Positions 7,922 to 16,490 of a stretch of 64,000 nt of DNA are shown piece by piece. Positions within the stretch are counted from its first letter, which is position 1; each line of letters opens with the position of its first letter. The notes under the pieces were generated by a model, which was not told the origin of the DNA, searched no databases, and worked only from the letters and a program-made list of their open reading frames with translations. Both the position numbers and the translations under genes were made by a program. The DNA comes from Actinacidiphila oryziradicis (lineage in GTDB: Bacteria; Actinomycetota; Actinomycetes; Streptomycetales; Streptomycetaceae). The stretch is taken from NCBI RefSeq assembly GCF_005047355.1, contig NZ_SUMC01000009.1, forward strand, positions 124,001 through 188,000, in the 5' to 3' direction.

Positions 7922-8554
7922 ATGAGGTTTCTTGTCCTAGGAGCAACCGGTCGCACCGGGGTCCTCTTCGTCAAAAAGGCACTCGACCAGGGACACCAGG
8001 TCAGCGCCCTCGTTCGGAGGCCCGACGCCACCGTCGACCCGCGCGCTCAAATCGTCAGCGGCGACGCCACCGACGCCGCCGTGATCGCGGCGGCAGCCCG
8101 AGGCCACGACGCGGTCATCAGCACGATCGGATCGAAAAGCGCCCGCGAAGCCCCAACGCTGGTCACCGACACCGTCCGTGCAGTCATCGCCTCCGCGAAA
8201 ACATCAGGGGTTGATCGATTCGTCATCGTGTCGGCGTTCGGAGTCGGCGACTCTCTCGCTAAAACCTCATTCCTCGTGCACGCCATTTCCCGCACCATGC
8301 TTCGGAAAAAGTACGAAGACAAAGCCGCGTCGGAAGTGCTCTTGAGGGCCAGCGATCTGAAATGGACCGTCGAATACCCCGGACCGTTGAACGACCGAAG
8401 TGGCACCCGCTACTCCGAGGTCGCGCTCGAGGATGTCACGAAATTGCCGATCTTCCCCTGGACCTCTCGCGCAAACGTCGCTGACTTCCTCCTCCGCTCC
8501 GCCGTGGAAGGCACCTTCATCCGCCGGACCGTCGTCGTCGCCGACACCAAATAG
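7922..8554 (+). CDS. NAD(P)H-binding oxidoreductase (atypical SDR, NmrA-like)
   Basis: The protein has 210 residues. It starts MRFLVLGATGRTGVLFVKKA, the GxTGxxG dinucleotide-binding motif of atypical short-chain dehydrogenases (type a5). DRFVIVSAFGVG and VEYPGPLND follow the same fold. The usual YxxxK catalytic pair is not obvious, as in many flavin-reductase-like members. It follows the MarR operator at 7,807, so it is probably a regulated redox enzyme; the substrate is unknown. Confidence 0.85.
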   Translation: MRFLVLGATGRTGVLFVKKALDQGHQVSALVRRPDATVDPRAQIVSGDATDAAVIAAAARGHDAVISTIGSKSAREAPTLVTDTVRAVIASAKTSGVDRFVIVSAFGVGDSLAKTSFLVHAISRTMLRKKYEDKAASEVLLRASDLKWTVEYPGPLNDRSGTRYSEVALEDVTKLPIFPWTSRANVADFLLRSAVEGTFIRRTVVVADTK

Positions 8555-8564
8555 GTCACCGACG

Positions 8565-8600
8565 CGGGCCACGCGGGCCACGTGGTCCACGCGGTCCAAC
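8565..8600. repeat. Short 9-bp tandem repeat
   Basis: Four near-copies of CGCGGGCCA (last two CGTGGTCCA and CGCGGTCCA) follow each other just after the stop of the oxidoreductase gene. No function is evident. Confidence 0.5.
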
Positions 8601-8639
8601 CATAAACACGACTTTTGAAGCGCGGAGTACGCTTCGGAT

Positions 8640-8720
8640 ATGGAACGGGGACAGCAAGTCCGCCCGCAGGTCGCCTCTCTGGGCGTCGATGTGCCCCTGT
8701 CCCGGGCTTTCGCGCTGTTC
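8640..8720 (+). pseudogene. SRPBCC (AHSA1-like) protein, 5' fragment cut at the IS
   Basis: From ATG 8,640 the frame reads MERGQQVRPQVASLGVDVPL and [19 protein letters not shown] resembles the first strand and helix of START-like SRPBCC proteins. The reading frame meets the transposase-bearing segment at about 8,720 and stops soon after. Confidence 0.4.
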
Positions 8721-9504
8721 AGTGACAGCGTTGCCTCTCCAGGGTGAGGACGGCTTTGGCGATTGACGTCATGCGGTCTGGGCTGCATCGGGATCTGCGG
8801 AAGATCCGCCAGGACTTCAGGCGGGTGACTCCGCGTTCGACCGGTGCCCGTGCCGCGGCCAGGGTCCGGTTGAGGGTCTTCTCGGTGGTGGTGAGCTCCT
8901 GCAGGGGCCTGTGTTTGATGCCGGTGCTCACCCAGGGGCCACCGCCTTGATAGGCGAGATCGGCCAGGACGGGGACGCCCTGGCGCTCGCAGATGCGGAT
9001 GATCCGGTGGGTGCGGGCGGCGGTCAGGTCGTGCGCACGGCCCGGCAGCGCGGGTGAGAGCCACAGCAGCCGGCCCTCCGGATCGGTGACCACCTGCACG
9101 TTCACCCCATGCCGACGGTGCTTGTGGGAGTAGTCGGTCCGTCCGTCGCCGACCCGGTCGCACTCGGCGAGGGTGCCGTCCAGTAGGACGAAGCCGGGAT
9201 CTGCCTCGCGCAGGACCTTCAGCAGGCCCGGCGCTCGTTCGGCGAGCAGACCGATGACCGCGCTGGTGTAGGCGTGGGCGGTGGACTCGCTGATCCCGAA
9301 CCCGGCAGCGATCTTCGCCAGGGTGATGTGTTCACGCAGGTACACCAGTGCCACCATCGCGCGTTGCGACGGGCGGAGCTTGCACCGCCGGTCGCGCTCA
9401 CGGGTGACGATCAGTATGGCAACCCATTCCACGAGCGCATGAGGTAGGTCGAGTGCGGCAGGATAGATGACCAACGAGGCCCCCGAGCTGCGTGATCGAG
9501 ACAT
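8719..9504 (-). CDS. IS5-family transposase
   Basis: The protein has 261 residues if begun at ATG 9,504; a TTG at 9,474 ([17 protein letters not shown]) is the likelier true start. It has an N-terminal helix-turn-helix ([19 protein letters not shown]) and a DDE nuclease fold: first Asp in [13 protein letters not shown], second in [10 protein letters not shown], then the C-terminal [13 protein letters not shown] helix with Glu. It appears intact. The flanking genes on each side are different broken genes (SRPBCC left, SDR right), so the locus has also suffered deletion. Confidence 0.88.
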   Translation of the reverse strand: MSRSRSSGASLVIYPAALDLPHALVEWVAILIVTRERDRRCKLRPSQRAMVALVYLREHITLAKIAAGFGISESTAHAYTSAVIGLLAERAPGLLKVLREADPGFVLLDGTLAECDRVGDGRTDYSHKHRRHGVNVQVVTDPEGRLLWLSPALPGRAHDLTAARTHRIIRICERQGVPVLADLAYQGGGPWVSTGIKHRPLQELTTTEKTLNRTLAAARAPVERGVTRLKSWRIFRRSRCSPDRMTSIAKAVLTLERQRCH

Positions 9505-9536
9505 CAGACATCTCGATCAACAGCCCGGGGGCCTCG
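9475..9536. repeat. IS-end hairpin
   Basis: CGAGGCCCCCGAGCTG and its near complement (15 of 16) enclose a second inner inverted repeat GATCGAGA/TCTCGATC. The nested palindrome lies at the upstream end of the transposase gene and is probably the IS terminus or a translation-control hairpin. Confidence 0.6.
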
Positions 9537-9590
9537 CTCGTTGCGCGTCACGAGCCATCACCCGATCGGTGGCCACCTCGAAGAAGCTCA

Positions 9591-9683
9591 ATGAGCGCAC
9601 TCGGCCGATTGGGCCAACCTGATGAAATCGCCGCCGTGGTCGCGTTCCTCCTCTTCCCGGACGCGTCTTATATCCAGGGCTGA
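9591..9683 (+). pseudogene. SDR oxidoreductase, 3' fragment
   Basis: The frame reads ALGRLGQPDEIAAVVAFLLF then PDASYIQG and stop. This matches the conserved end of classical SDRs (RxGxPEEIAxxVxFLxSDxASxxTG). Only the last ~30 codons survive, next to the IS. Confidence 0.7.
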
Positions 9684-9702
9684 TTCACAGTCCGAGTGAT
9701 CA

Positions 9703-10287
9703 TGTTGCGTCGCAGGTCAAGGTCGGCGCGAGCAGGTCCAGCGGGCGGGTGAACGGCGTGTAGGAGGCCTCCGGCAGTCCGGCAGCGGTGCTGTGGTGGC
9801 CGGTGTCCCGCAGGGTGTTGATCGCGAAGTTTCGAAGCGTGGCCATGTTTTCCGGGCCGTGTCCGGTCCGGACCTCGAAGCGTCCTGTCTCTCACGTGGT
9901 GCACGGCCTCGATGCCCCGCTGTGATCTGGCGAGACGGCCGATGAGCTGCGGGGATACTTCACGCGCCGTCATGTCGGTGATCACGTGGACGGTGTGCCG
10001 GGTGGCCTTGCCGGTCTTCAGGTCGGTGCGATGCCGAAGGATCTTCGCTGCCTGGACCACGTGCGGGAAGTCCCGGCCCAGCTGGTGACCGTCAGTGTGC
10101 GCTCCGAGCGCGTCTCGCGCCGCCCGTGTCCGACCTCGCGGTCGTAGCCGCGGGCGGTCGCCTCCTTCCAAGGCAGGGCCCTCAGCGCCGTGTGCAGCTG
10201 CGGCTGGCTGCTCTTGACGACCAGCAGGTACTGCGCCTGCTTCGTCCTGGTCCTGGACGAACTCGGCGCGGGTGGTGGATCGAGTCC
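9703..10287 (-). pseudogene. ISAs1-family transposase remnant
   Basis: The minus strand carries, in several frames, QAQYLLVVKSSQPQLHTALR, FPHVVQAAKILRHRTD, VHVITDMTAREVSPQL and IEAVHHVRD, and near the end MATLRNFAINTLRDTGHHST. These are successive blocks of the ISAs1 DDE transposase C-terminal half. At least two frame changes separate them and the N-terminal half is missing. Confidence 0.75.
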
Positions 10288-10296
10288 TCCCACGGC

Positions 10297-10447
10297 TGAG
10301 CCGTCGCCGCTGGACCGTCGAACGCACCATGGCCTGGCTTGCCGGCTGCCGCCGCCCGCGTCGGCGCTACGAACGCGAAGCCGGGCACTTCCTGGCCTTC
10401 ACCAGCATCGCCTGCACCCTCATCTGCTACCGCAGACTCATCAAATG
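10297..10447 (+). pseudogene. IS5-type transposase, 3' fragment
   Basis: The plus strand reads RRRWTVERTMAWLAGCRR, RRYEREAGHFLAFTSIA and CTLICYRRLIK followed by TGA. This is the typical C-terminal end of a second IS5-class transposase, distinct from the one at 8,719-9,504. It is fused to the ISAs1 remnant and its stop region overlaps the 3' end of the XRE-cupin gene. Confidence 0.75.
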
Positions 10448-11097
10448 AGACGACTTCTTGTGCGTGCGCGTTGGCGAAGGCTTTCGCCTTGGGCGCCGAA
10501 GACGGCGAGTATCTCCGCGGGCCCCGGGCCGGCTGCGGCGTACCAGTGCGGTGTGCGAGCGTCGTATTCGGCCACTTCGCCGGGAGCGAGGATCAACTCG
10601 TGCCCTTCGAGCAGGAGTCGCAGTCGCCCGGAGAGTACACATAGCCAGTTGTGCCCCGCGTGGGCTTGGAGCCATGGCTGCTCCGCCGTGCTGTCGTGTT
10701 CCTGATGCTGGTTCAGGCTCATATCGTCTTCGAGCCGAATCACCGGGACACGGATCTTGTACGCCTGGAGGCCGCCCGGGCGGTCGGTCAGCCGCACCAG
10801 CGTCATCCCGCGGCGGCTGATGAGGCGCAGGCCCACCGTGGGCTCTCCGCCGCGCCCGGAGCCCACGAGCTCGTCGAGGCTGACCCGGTGAGCGCGAGCG
10901 AGGGACAGCGCCTGGTCCAGGTTGGGACGGCGGTGGCCGGTCTCAAACCGCGAAAGCGTGGTGATGGAGATCCCCGTGTCCTGCGACAGGTCTGCCAGGG
11001 TCACTCCCCGCGCGTGGCGCCTCGCTCGCAGGCGCGGGCCGATGTCGGCCTTGCCCGGGCCGGGGCCACGCGGTGGGTCGCTCGCTCCGCTGTTCAT
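10441..11097 (-). CDS. XRE-type regulator with C-terminal cupin
   Basis: The protein has 218 residues. Residues ~22-75 form a helix-turn-helix (LADLSQDTGISITTLSRFE), and ~140-205 form a cupin beta-barrel with LQAHAGHNWLCVLSGRLRLL and APGEVAEYDARTPHW. Such proteins sense small molecules through the cupin. It is divergent from the oxidoreductase at 11,167, its likely target. The last residues run into the IS fragment, so the C-terminus may be slightly altered. Confidence 0.87.
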   Translation of the reverse strand: MNSGASDPPRGPGPGKADIGPRLRARRHARGVTLADLSQDTGISITTLSRFETGHRRPNLDQALSLARAHRVSLDELVGSGRGGEPTVGLRLISRRGMTLVRLTDRPGGLQAYKIRVPVIRLEDDMSLNQHQEHDSTAEQPWLQAHAGHNWLCVLSGRLRLLLEGHELILAPGEVAEYDARTPHWYAAAGPGPAEILAVFGAQGESLRQRARTRSRLI

Positions 11098-11166
11098 GAC
11101 GTCCTACTTTGACAGATCAGCAAATCTTATGGTGCCCGGGCCGGACGCAGACCTAGGTTCCCGGCC

Positions 11167-12105
11167 ATGAGCGTAAAGATGATCGCGCCGAAATTCGGTC
11201 TGCCCGAGGTCCTGGAACCGGTCGATGTGGAAATTCCGCCGCCCGGCGCAGGTGAGGTGACCATCGATGTCCGCGCCGCAGGCGTGAACATGAGCGACTT
11301 CCTCGCCGTCACCGGGACGCTCTCCAACTCCACGTTGCTGCCGGCTCATCCGGTTGGCCACGAGGTCTCCGGTGTCATCTCCGCGATTGGTTCGGACACC
11401 GCGATCGCCTCGGGCCAGGTCATGGTCGGTGACCCGGTTTTGGCTTTCCCTGTCGTTGGCGGCTACGCCGCGAGAATCAACGTGCGTGCCGGGGACGTGT
11501 ACCGCAAGCCCGATTCGCTGAGTTTCCCGGCGGCAGCGAACTTGCTGCTTGCGGCAACGACGGCTACGAAGCTGCTGCGTGTCACCGAGGTGACAGCAGG
11601 CGACGTCGTCCTCGTCCACGGTGCGTCCGGCGCCACCGGTGTGAGCGTCCTGCAACAGGCCGCCATGCTGGGTGCTCGGGTCATCGGCACATGCAGCAAG
11701 GCGAACTTCGAGCTGGTCGGAAGCTTCCGTGGCGAGCCGGTCGAATACGGAGAGGGCCTGGAGCAGCGGGTCCGGGAACTCACCCCGGACGGCGTCCAGG
11801 TCGCATTGGACTGCGTCGGCACCGACGAGGCGTTGGATGTCTCGTTCGCCCTGGTGTCAAATCGCCGCCGGATCATGACGATCGCCGCGTACCCGCGCGG
11901 ATTCACCGAGGACATGGAGATGATGACCAGCACCTACGTGCGGGCCCCTGAGCGGGCAGCTCGCGGACGCCTGATCGACCTGGCAGCGGAAGGGAAACTC
12001 GTCGTACCGATCGCGCGTACGTATCCGCTGGCTGAGGCTGCCGCAGCGTTGAACTTCCTGGCCCAGCGACATCCGGGTGGCGGCAAGCTGGCACTCATTC
12101 CGTAA
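11167..12105 (+). CDS. MDR-type NADPH:quinone oxidoreductase
   Basis: The protein has 312 residues of the zinc-free medium-chain dehydrogenase/reductase class. The N-terminal GroES-like domain includes DVRAAGVNMSDFLAVTG and HPVGHEVSGVISAIG; the Rossmann domain has VLVHGASGATGVSVLQQAA. No catalytic zinc cysteines are present. It probably reduces quinones or enones with NADPH. Transcription is likely controlled by the divergent XRE-cupin gene, with 69 bases between them. Confidence 0.88.
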   Translation: MSVKMIAPKFGLPEVLEPVDVEIPPPGAGEVTIDVRAAGVNMSDFLAVTGTLSNSTLLPAHPVGHEVSGVISAIGSDTAIASGQVMVGDPVLAFPVVGGYAARINVRAGDVYRKPDSLSFPAAANLLLAATTATKLLRVTEVTAGDVVLVHGASGATGVSVLQQAAMLGARVIGTCSKANFELVGSFRGEPVEYGEGLEQRVRELTPDGVQVALDCVGTDEALDVSFALVSNRRRIMTIAAYPRGFTEDMEMMTSTYVRAPERAARGRLIDLAAEGKLVVPIARTYPLAEAAAALNFLAQRHPGGGKLALIP

Positions 12106-12396
12106 ACCATGGGAGGGCCCCTCGGCGACGGGCGACACTCGTCCAGCTGGTCAGCGCTCTGTCCGAGGGGGAAGCTTTCAGCCGGCCCCCCTACTACTTC
12201 CGGTTGGCGGCCTGGTCTTTCTTCTCCGGACGTCGAGGTTTCGTGCGTGGATGCGCAGGCAGGGGTCGGCGGCGTCCTCGCCGACGACTGGAACGCGCCG
12301 CCCGCGTCAGCGCGCGTTCCGTGCCCGACGCGCACCGGGCACGGATGGGTACAGCGCCTGGGGCAGGACCGGGCCTTTACCGCCCAACGGGTGGCA

Positions 12397-12670
12397 TCAG
12401 GTGCTTGTTCCGATGCGCTTGGTGAAGGTGTCGGCGAGGCGGTGGGCTAGTGCGCTTGCTTCGTCGGGGGTGGCGAGGCCGGTGAGGGACTGCAGTGCGC
12501 CGCCGTGTACCAGCAGGACGAGTCCGTGTGCGGCAGCCCAGGCCAGCAGCGGCACATCACCGGCCTCGGCGCCGAGTTCCCCGGCGCGCTCCGTCGCGGT
12601 GCCGGCCATGATCGAAAACGAGTCGCGGTGAGCCGCGACGATCTCGGGGTCGTCACGGCACCGCGCTTGC
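12397..12670 (-). pseudogene. TetR-family regulator, C-terminal fragment
   Basis: The minus strand reads DDPEIVAAHRDSFSIMAG, WAAAHGLVLLVHGGALQSLT and ALAHRLADTFTKRI. This is the end of a TetR ligand-binding domain of the WHG type (WAAxHGLxxL). The DNA-binding half is missing. The 291 bases before it (12,106-12,396) show no gene. Confidence 0.65.
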
Positions 12671-12802
12671 TCATTTTGATTGCGGCGGCCTTGCTGATAC
12701 CACTGGTGGACGTAGCCACCCGACTCGAGATCCCCTACGCATCGGAGCTGTTCGCCTCAGCGCCGGGTGAAGGATTCCTAGCCACGAAAGTGCTCTTGCC
12801 TC

Positions 12803-14086
12803 TCAAGAGCCGGCGAGCTCGCTGATCGCCTTCTCTATCTCCTCCAGCGCGTTGTGTTTCGCGTACTCTGCGGCCAGGCGCTGTGCGTTCTCCTTGTAGG
12901 AACCGGTGTTCAGAATGCTGTCGACCGCCTGGCGGACGTCGGCGGCTGTCGGACGGTCCGTGGCCAGGTCGATGGCCGCACCGGTAGCGGCAAGGCGGAC
13001 GTTGTTTTCCTTCTTCTCCTCGGTCAGGCCCGCTGCCACCATCGGGACTCCGTGACGCAGAGCCTGCTGCACGGCCCCGAAACCTCCGTTGGTGACCAGC
13101 ACGTCGGCGTGCGGCAGGAGGTCGTCGAACGGCACGAACTCCGCGACCCTCACGTTCGCCGGCACGTCGCCTATCTCACCAGGGCGCCCCGTGGCCGCCA
13201 CGACCAGACCGGGGAAGCCGGCCAGTGCCTGAAGCGTCGGCTCGATCAGGTCAGTGAAGCTCTGGTTGGCGACCGTTCCCTGCGTGACCACGACAACTCG
13301 CTCGGCGCTGATGACGTCCTGCCACCAGGTAGGAAGATCACCACTAGGAGCGGCCGGCGGGAGTGTGCCCACGAACTTCACATGGGAGGGAGTGTCGCTG
13401 CGCCGGTAACTCAGCTCTTCCACCGACAACTGAAGGAAGCGGTCCGCCTTCAAGACAGTGGAGTCCAGGAAGAACGGAACAGGTCCCTGCGTGACTCCGA
13501 ACTCCGCAAGAGTCTGTTCGAAGAGTTCCTGAGCCGGGCCCATGAGCTGCCCCATGGCAGCGTAGGCCTCCTGGTTACGGGCCCTTCCCTCTTCACTGCT
13601 GTCCGGGGGTACTCCCATTCCGAAGGGAGCCGTGTCCGCACTTGCCAGCGTGAAGGACACCGGCCCGAGCCCCACTGCGGCTACAGCACGCGGCCCCGGA
13701 GCACCCATGAGAGACGGCACCGCACCGAAGAATCCGGTCTCATGGATCAGGACCACCGGTTCGTCCCCGGCCTCTTCGAGAGCGTGCTGTACGTCGCGGT
13801 GCTGACCGGCTATTACCTTCACAAAGATATTGCGCATGTCCCACGCGAACTGCGCGGGTCCCGCAGGCAGAGCCAGCCGCTCCGGTGATGCAGTAAGCGC
13901 CTCCAGGTCCACGTCCGCTTCACCCGTGAACCCCCTGAACTGCAGATTCGCTCCTGCGGATACTCGGAAGCTCTCGTGACTCAGCAGCGTCACATCGTAC
14001 CCGTATTTGCTTAGATGATCTGCTACTATCTTTAATGGAGCAAAATGCCCATATATTGGCGAAGTGGCCATCAGGATCCTGGTCAT
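12803..14086 (-). CDS. Macrolide-type (MGT/YjiC) glycosyltransferase
   Basis: The protein has 427 residues of GT-B fold, family GT1. The start MTRILMATSPIYGHFAPL at ATG 14,086 is preceded by AGGAGAA seven bases away; a longer frame upstream is not supported. The donor-binding end is typical: VVVTQGTVAN, then FVPFDDLLPHADVLVTNGGF and GAVQQALRHGVPMVAAGL. Such enzymes transfer a sugar from a nucleotide donor to macrolides or phenolics and can inactivate antibiotics. The acceptor cannot be inferred. It stands alone in the island between a broken TetR gene and hemerythrin. Confidence 0.9.
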   Translation of the reverse strand: MTRILMATSPIYGHFAPLKIVADHLSKYGYDVTLLSHESFRVSAGANLQFRGFTGEADVDLEALTASPERLALPAGPAQFAWDMRNIFVKVIAGQHRDVQHALEEAGDEPVVLIHETGFFGAVPSLMGAPGPRAVAAVGLGPVSFTLASADTAPFGMGVPPDSSEEGRARNQEAYAAMGQLMGPAQELFEQTLAEFGVTQGPVPFFLDSTVLKADRFLQLSVEELSYRRSDTPSHVKFVGTLPPAAPSGDLPTWWQDVISAERVVVVTQGTVANQSFTDLIEPTLQALAGFPGLVVAATGRPGEIGDVPANVRVAEFVPFDDLLPHADVLVTNGGFGAVQQALRHGVPMVAAGLTEEKKENNVRLAATGAAIDLATDRPTAADVRQAVDSILNTGSYKENAQRLAAEYAKHNALEEIEKAISELAGS

Positions 14087-14145
14087 TACTTGTTTCTCCT
14101 CATTGCACAGCTTTGATCGTTGGCGTTGTGGTGGCTTTAGTGGAG

Positions 14146-14168
14146 GGACCGGTGGGGGTGACCGGTCC
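14146..14168 (-). terminator. Hairpin downstream of the hemerythrin gene
   Basis: GGACCGGT and ACCGGTCC form a perfect 8-bp stem with a 7-base loop, about 60 bases past the stop of the minus-strand hemerythrin gene and before the glycosyltransferase start. Confidence 0.5.
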
Positions 14169-14229
14169 TGGGTCGGTGCCGGTTGTTTCCGTGTCGGCGC
14201 AGCCTCCCGAGATCGGGTTGCGGGATGGG

Positions 14230-14880
14230 TCAGCCGCGGATCACGGCGGTTTCGCGGGTGAACTGGCGCCGGCCGATCAGCTTGTAGACCAGCCGAACCG
14301 GGGCGGGCACGACCTGCAGGAACCTCTGCCGTTCTGCATTGTCGGTTTCCTCGGTGATGTGGCCGAGGATGATCAGCCGCCGCGTGAGCGGAATCGCGCT
14401 CATGCCGTGCTTGCCGAGCGCGTCCCATTCGCTTTGCGTCACCGTGGCGGACGCGATCGGGAGTATCTTCTGCTCCTCCTCGGCCAGGTGGTCGATCAGG
14501 GTCGGCATCATGGCGTCGATGACGGCCGCCATCCGCTCGCCGGCGGCGGCGTCCGCGTTCGCGGTCCAGGCCGGCAGCTCTGCGTCAATGGCTGTGACGG
14601 CGGCGTCGACCTGCGCGTGCTGGGCGTCCATCCGGTCCATCAACTCCGGCTCGAGCGCGGTCCGTTCGCGCAGCAGGGGGAAGAGCAGCTCGTCCTCGCC
14701 GGTGTGGTGCGTGTGCAGGAAGTTCAGCATCTCCCGGGCGTGCGCGCCGACGATCTTGGATCGCGCACGGTCATGGGCCGCGGTGCGCAGCAGCCGGGGG
14801 AGCTGGCCGAACTCACGCCGGATGACGCGGTGGATCAGCACCATCTCGTGGGTGTCGACGCCCGGTCCGGAGGTGCTCAC
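14230..14880 (-). CDS. Hemerythrin-domain protein
   Basis: The protein has 216 residues, start GTG 14,880. Its di-iron ligands fit HEMVLIHRVIRREF, then FLHTHHTGEDELLFPLL (HHxxE), later DAQHAQVDAAV and LIDHLAEEEQKILP (HxxxEE). Such proteins bind O2 or sense NO or oxygen. The GTG overlaps the stop of the upstream hybrid gene, so the two are co-translated. A shorter hemerythrin remnant occurs after the second MarR gene (16.5 kb). Confidence 0.87.
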   Translation of the reverse strand: MSTSGPGVDTHEMVLIHRVIRREFGQLPRLLRTAAHDRARSKIVGAHAREMLNFLHTHHTGEDELLFPLLRERTALEPELMDRMDAQHAQVDAAVTAIDAELPAWTANADAAAGERMAAVIDAMMPTLIDHLAEEEQKILPIASATVTQSEWDALGKHGMSAIPLTRRLIILGHITEETDNAERQRFLQVVPAPVRLVYKLIGRRQFTRETAVIRG

Positions 14881-15194
14881 CGTGACTCCTCGATGGTGGC
14901 GGCGGTGTTCCGGACTGCTTCGTGCGCCGTGGTTGCCGGCCGGCCGATGCCCTTCACCAGGTCGTCGCTGTCGTTGAACAGCTCTCTGCGGGCCAAGCCG
15001 GCATCGGCGTCGGCCACTTCGGCGGCCATCTGCGGGGGCAGTCCCGCACCGGTCAGGGTGGCGGTGTAGTCAGCCACCGACATGTCCTGGTAGGCGATGG
15101 GGGCGCCCAGGACATCGCTGTTCATGGCGGCGGTTCCGCTGCTGCCTCCGGTGGCCAGGGCTTGCTTGCCCGCCAGGCTTGATGTCGATGTCAT
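14877..15194 (-). CDS. Hybrid ORF: SDR start fused to an NmrA-type C-terminus
   Basis: The product of 105 residues starts MTSTSSLAGKQALATGGSSG, an SDR nucleotide-binding start nearly identical to that at 6,961. It then jumps at once to AYQDMSVADYTATLTGAGLP and DLVKGIGRPATTAHEAVRN, the C-terminal domain of NmrA-like NAD(P)H-binding proteins. The central ~150 residues are missing. An internal deletion between two neighbouring oxidoreductase genes would give this. The frame is open and coupled to hemerythrin, so it may be translated, but a working enzyme is unlikely. Confidence 0.6.
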   Translation of the reverse strand: MTSTSSLAGKQALATGGSSGTAAMNSDVLGAPIAYQDMSVADYTATLTGAGLPPQMAAEVADADAGLARRELFNDSDDLVKGIGRPATTAHEAVRNTAATIEESR

Positions 15195-15308
15195 AGCGCT
15201 CACCATTTCTCTCTGTTGTCTTCCCTGGATGTGAGCAGTCCTCGGGGCGCACCGCGACGTTGCGTGCTTGTCGACGGCCGTGTCATTCGACCCCTCTAAC
15301 CGCAATAC

Positions 15309-15327
15309 TAGTCAGGTACGCTTACTA
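15309..15327. promoter_or_regulatory. MarR-type operator, copy 2
   Basis: TAGTCAGGTACGCTTACTA is the counterpart of the site at 7,070-7,088, between the hybrid SDR gene and the second MarR gene. Confidence 0.45.
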
Positions 15328-15507
15328 CTGTACACCGAGGCAACGGAACCGGTGTGAGGTCACCTGAGGGTGGATGGTGTGCGCGGAACGCAGCGCGCGG
15401 CGCTGTGTATGCGCTGCCGCGGTCGGGTTGGCGGCAATCCGGCTCGGCAGTGTTGGTGTAGGGCGTGGAGCTCGTGGGATCGGATGGGTAATGGGGTCGA
15501 GAGCGGC

Positions 15508-15951
15508 ATGGATGACGAGCAGCGGGTGAATCTAGGGGTGTTGTTGTTCATCCCGTACTGGTACACCGAGGACCGGATGTTCCGGGCTCTCCGGGAGGCT
15601 GGGTTCGACGACTGGACCCTCACGCAGTGCCGGGTGTTCCAACGCGTCGCCCCGGACGGTTCACGCCTCACAGATCTCGCTGACCAGGCACAGGTGACCA
15701 AGCAAAGCGTCGGCGTGATGGTCGGCCAGCTCGAACGCCTGGGCTACGTCCGCCGGGTCCCCGACCCGACCGACGGCCGTGCCCGGCTGATCGTGATCGA
15801 GGAACGCGGCCGCCGGGCGGTCGAGGTCGCCGCGGCGACACTCGACGAGATCCTCGCGGAGTGGAAGGCGTACCTGGGCACCCGCAACTTCACGCTGCTG
15901 CACCAGATCCTGGACCAACTCCGCGAGATCACCGACCCCTACGCGCACTAG
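15508..15951 (+). CDS. MarR-family transcriptional regulator (copy 2)
   Basis: The protein has 147 residues, MDDEQRVNLGVLLFIPYWY. It is a close paralogue of the gene at 7,270-7,713; differences cluster in the first 85 residues, including recognition-helix neighbours (QVTKQSVGVMVGQLERL against QMTKQSAGVLVDQLERL). The near-identical 3' half suggests recent duplication or gene conversion. It probably acts on the operators at 15,309 and 16,046. Confidence 0.85.
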   Translation: MDDEQRVNLGVLLFIPYWYTEDRMFRALREAGFDDWTLTQCRVFQRVAPDGSRLTDLADQAQVTKQSVGVMVGQLERLGYVRRVPDPTDGRARLIVIEERGRRAVEVAAATLDEILAEWKAYLGTRNFTLLHQILDQLREITDPYAH

Positions 15952-16045
15952 CCCCGGCCACCCCGAGCCGTCCAGCCCCGACTCCCACCCCGCCCGGGCC
16001 ACCCCCTCCGGCAAGCACCAGCAGGCTCCGACTCCGCCTTGACGA

Positions 16046-16062
16046 AGTCAGTCTCATTGACT
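16046..16062. promoter_or_regulatory. AGTCA-N7-TGACT inverted repeat
   Basis: The site follows the second MarR cassette at the place equivalent to the 7,807 operator and shares its AGTCA/TGACT half-sites. It may control the downstream genes. Confidence 0.4.
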
Positions 16063-16490
16063 ATTATCATCATTGATCCTGACGATTTCGGCGATGGGCG
16101 GGTGGTTGTCACGATGCACGTGCCCAGACGAGCCGGACCCGTCGCCGCACGACACGACGCCGCCGGCGCAAGCCTGCGAGGGTCCGGCTCCGGGTGGATG
16201 CCGCACGCAGACCCGCGCTACCACCAAGGTCGCTTCCAATGACGTAGTTCCGGTCTGGCCATTGACCGCGGATCTTCCCGCCGACGACGTCGAACATGTC
16301 GCCGCGTTAATCGTGCAGCGGTGTGCCTCACGTACGTGGATCGGCATCCGCGTCTGGACCGGTCTGTCCACCGATCAGGGCCATGGCGCAGTGGTGTGTG
16401 GCCTCCCGCAATTTCTTTCTCGGCGCAGTCGGCGACCTCGGCTTCGATGGGTCCGAAATCCCGGAACACCTACCGGAAGGATCATCGCCA
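16063..16490. other. Stretch without a recognisable gene
   Basis: Open frames cross this stretch, but none shows a domain or a ribosome binding site that I can support. It is probably decayed sequence between the MarR cassette and a hemerythrin remnant. Confidence 0.45.

Larger units (their letters stand above)
15230..16045. repeat. Direct repeat copy 2 (MarR cassette)
   Basis: This is the second copy of the ~800-base segment at 7,020-7,815. The 3' two thirds are nearly identical; the promoter and N-terminal coding parts have diverged more. Confidence 0.8.

Noticed and set aside
11109-11133. A TTGACA/TATGGT promoter for the MDR oxidoreductase
   Set aside because: The spacing is only 13 bases, too short for a housekeeping promoter.
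12803-14428. Glycosyltransferase with a 114-residue N-terminal extension
   Set aside because: The extension is Arg/Pro-rich and overlaps the hemerythrin gene; ATG 14,086 has a strong AGGAGAA site and begins with the GT-B first strand.
14877-15305. A start at 15,305 for the hybrid ORF
   Set aside because: The added residues overlap the MarR operator region; ATG 15,194 matches the SDR start MTSTSSLAGK seen in the first cassette.
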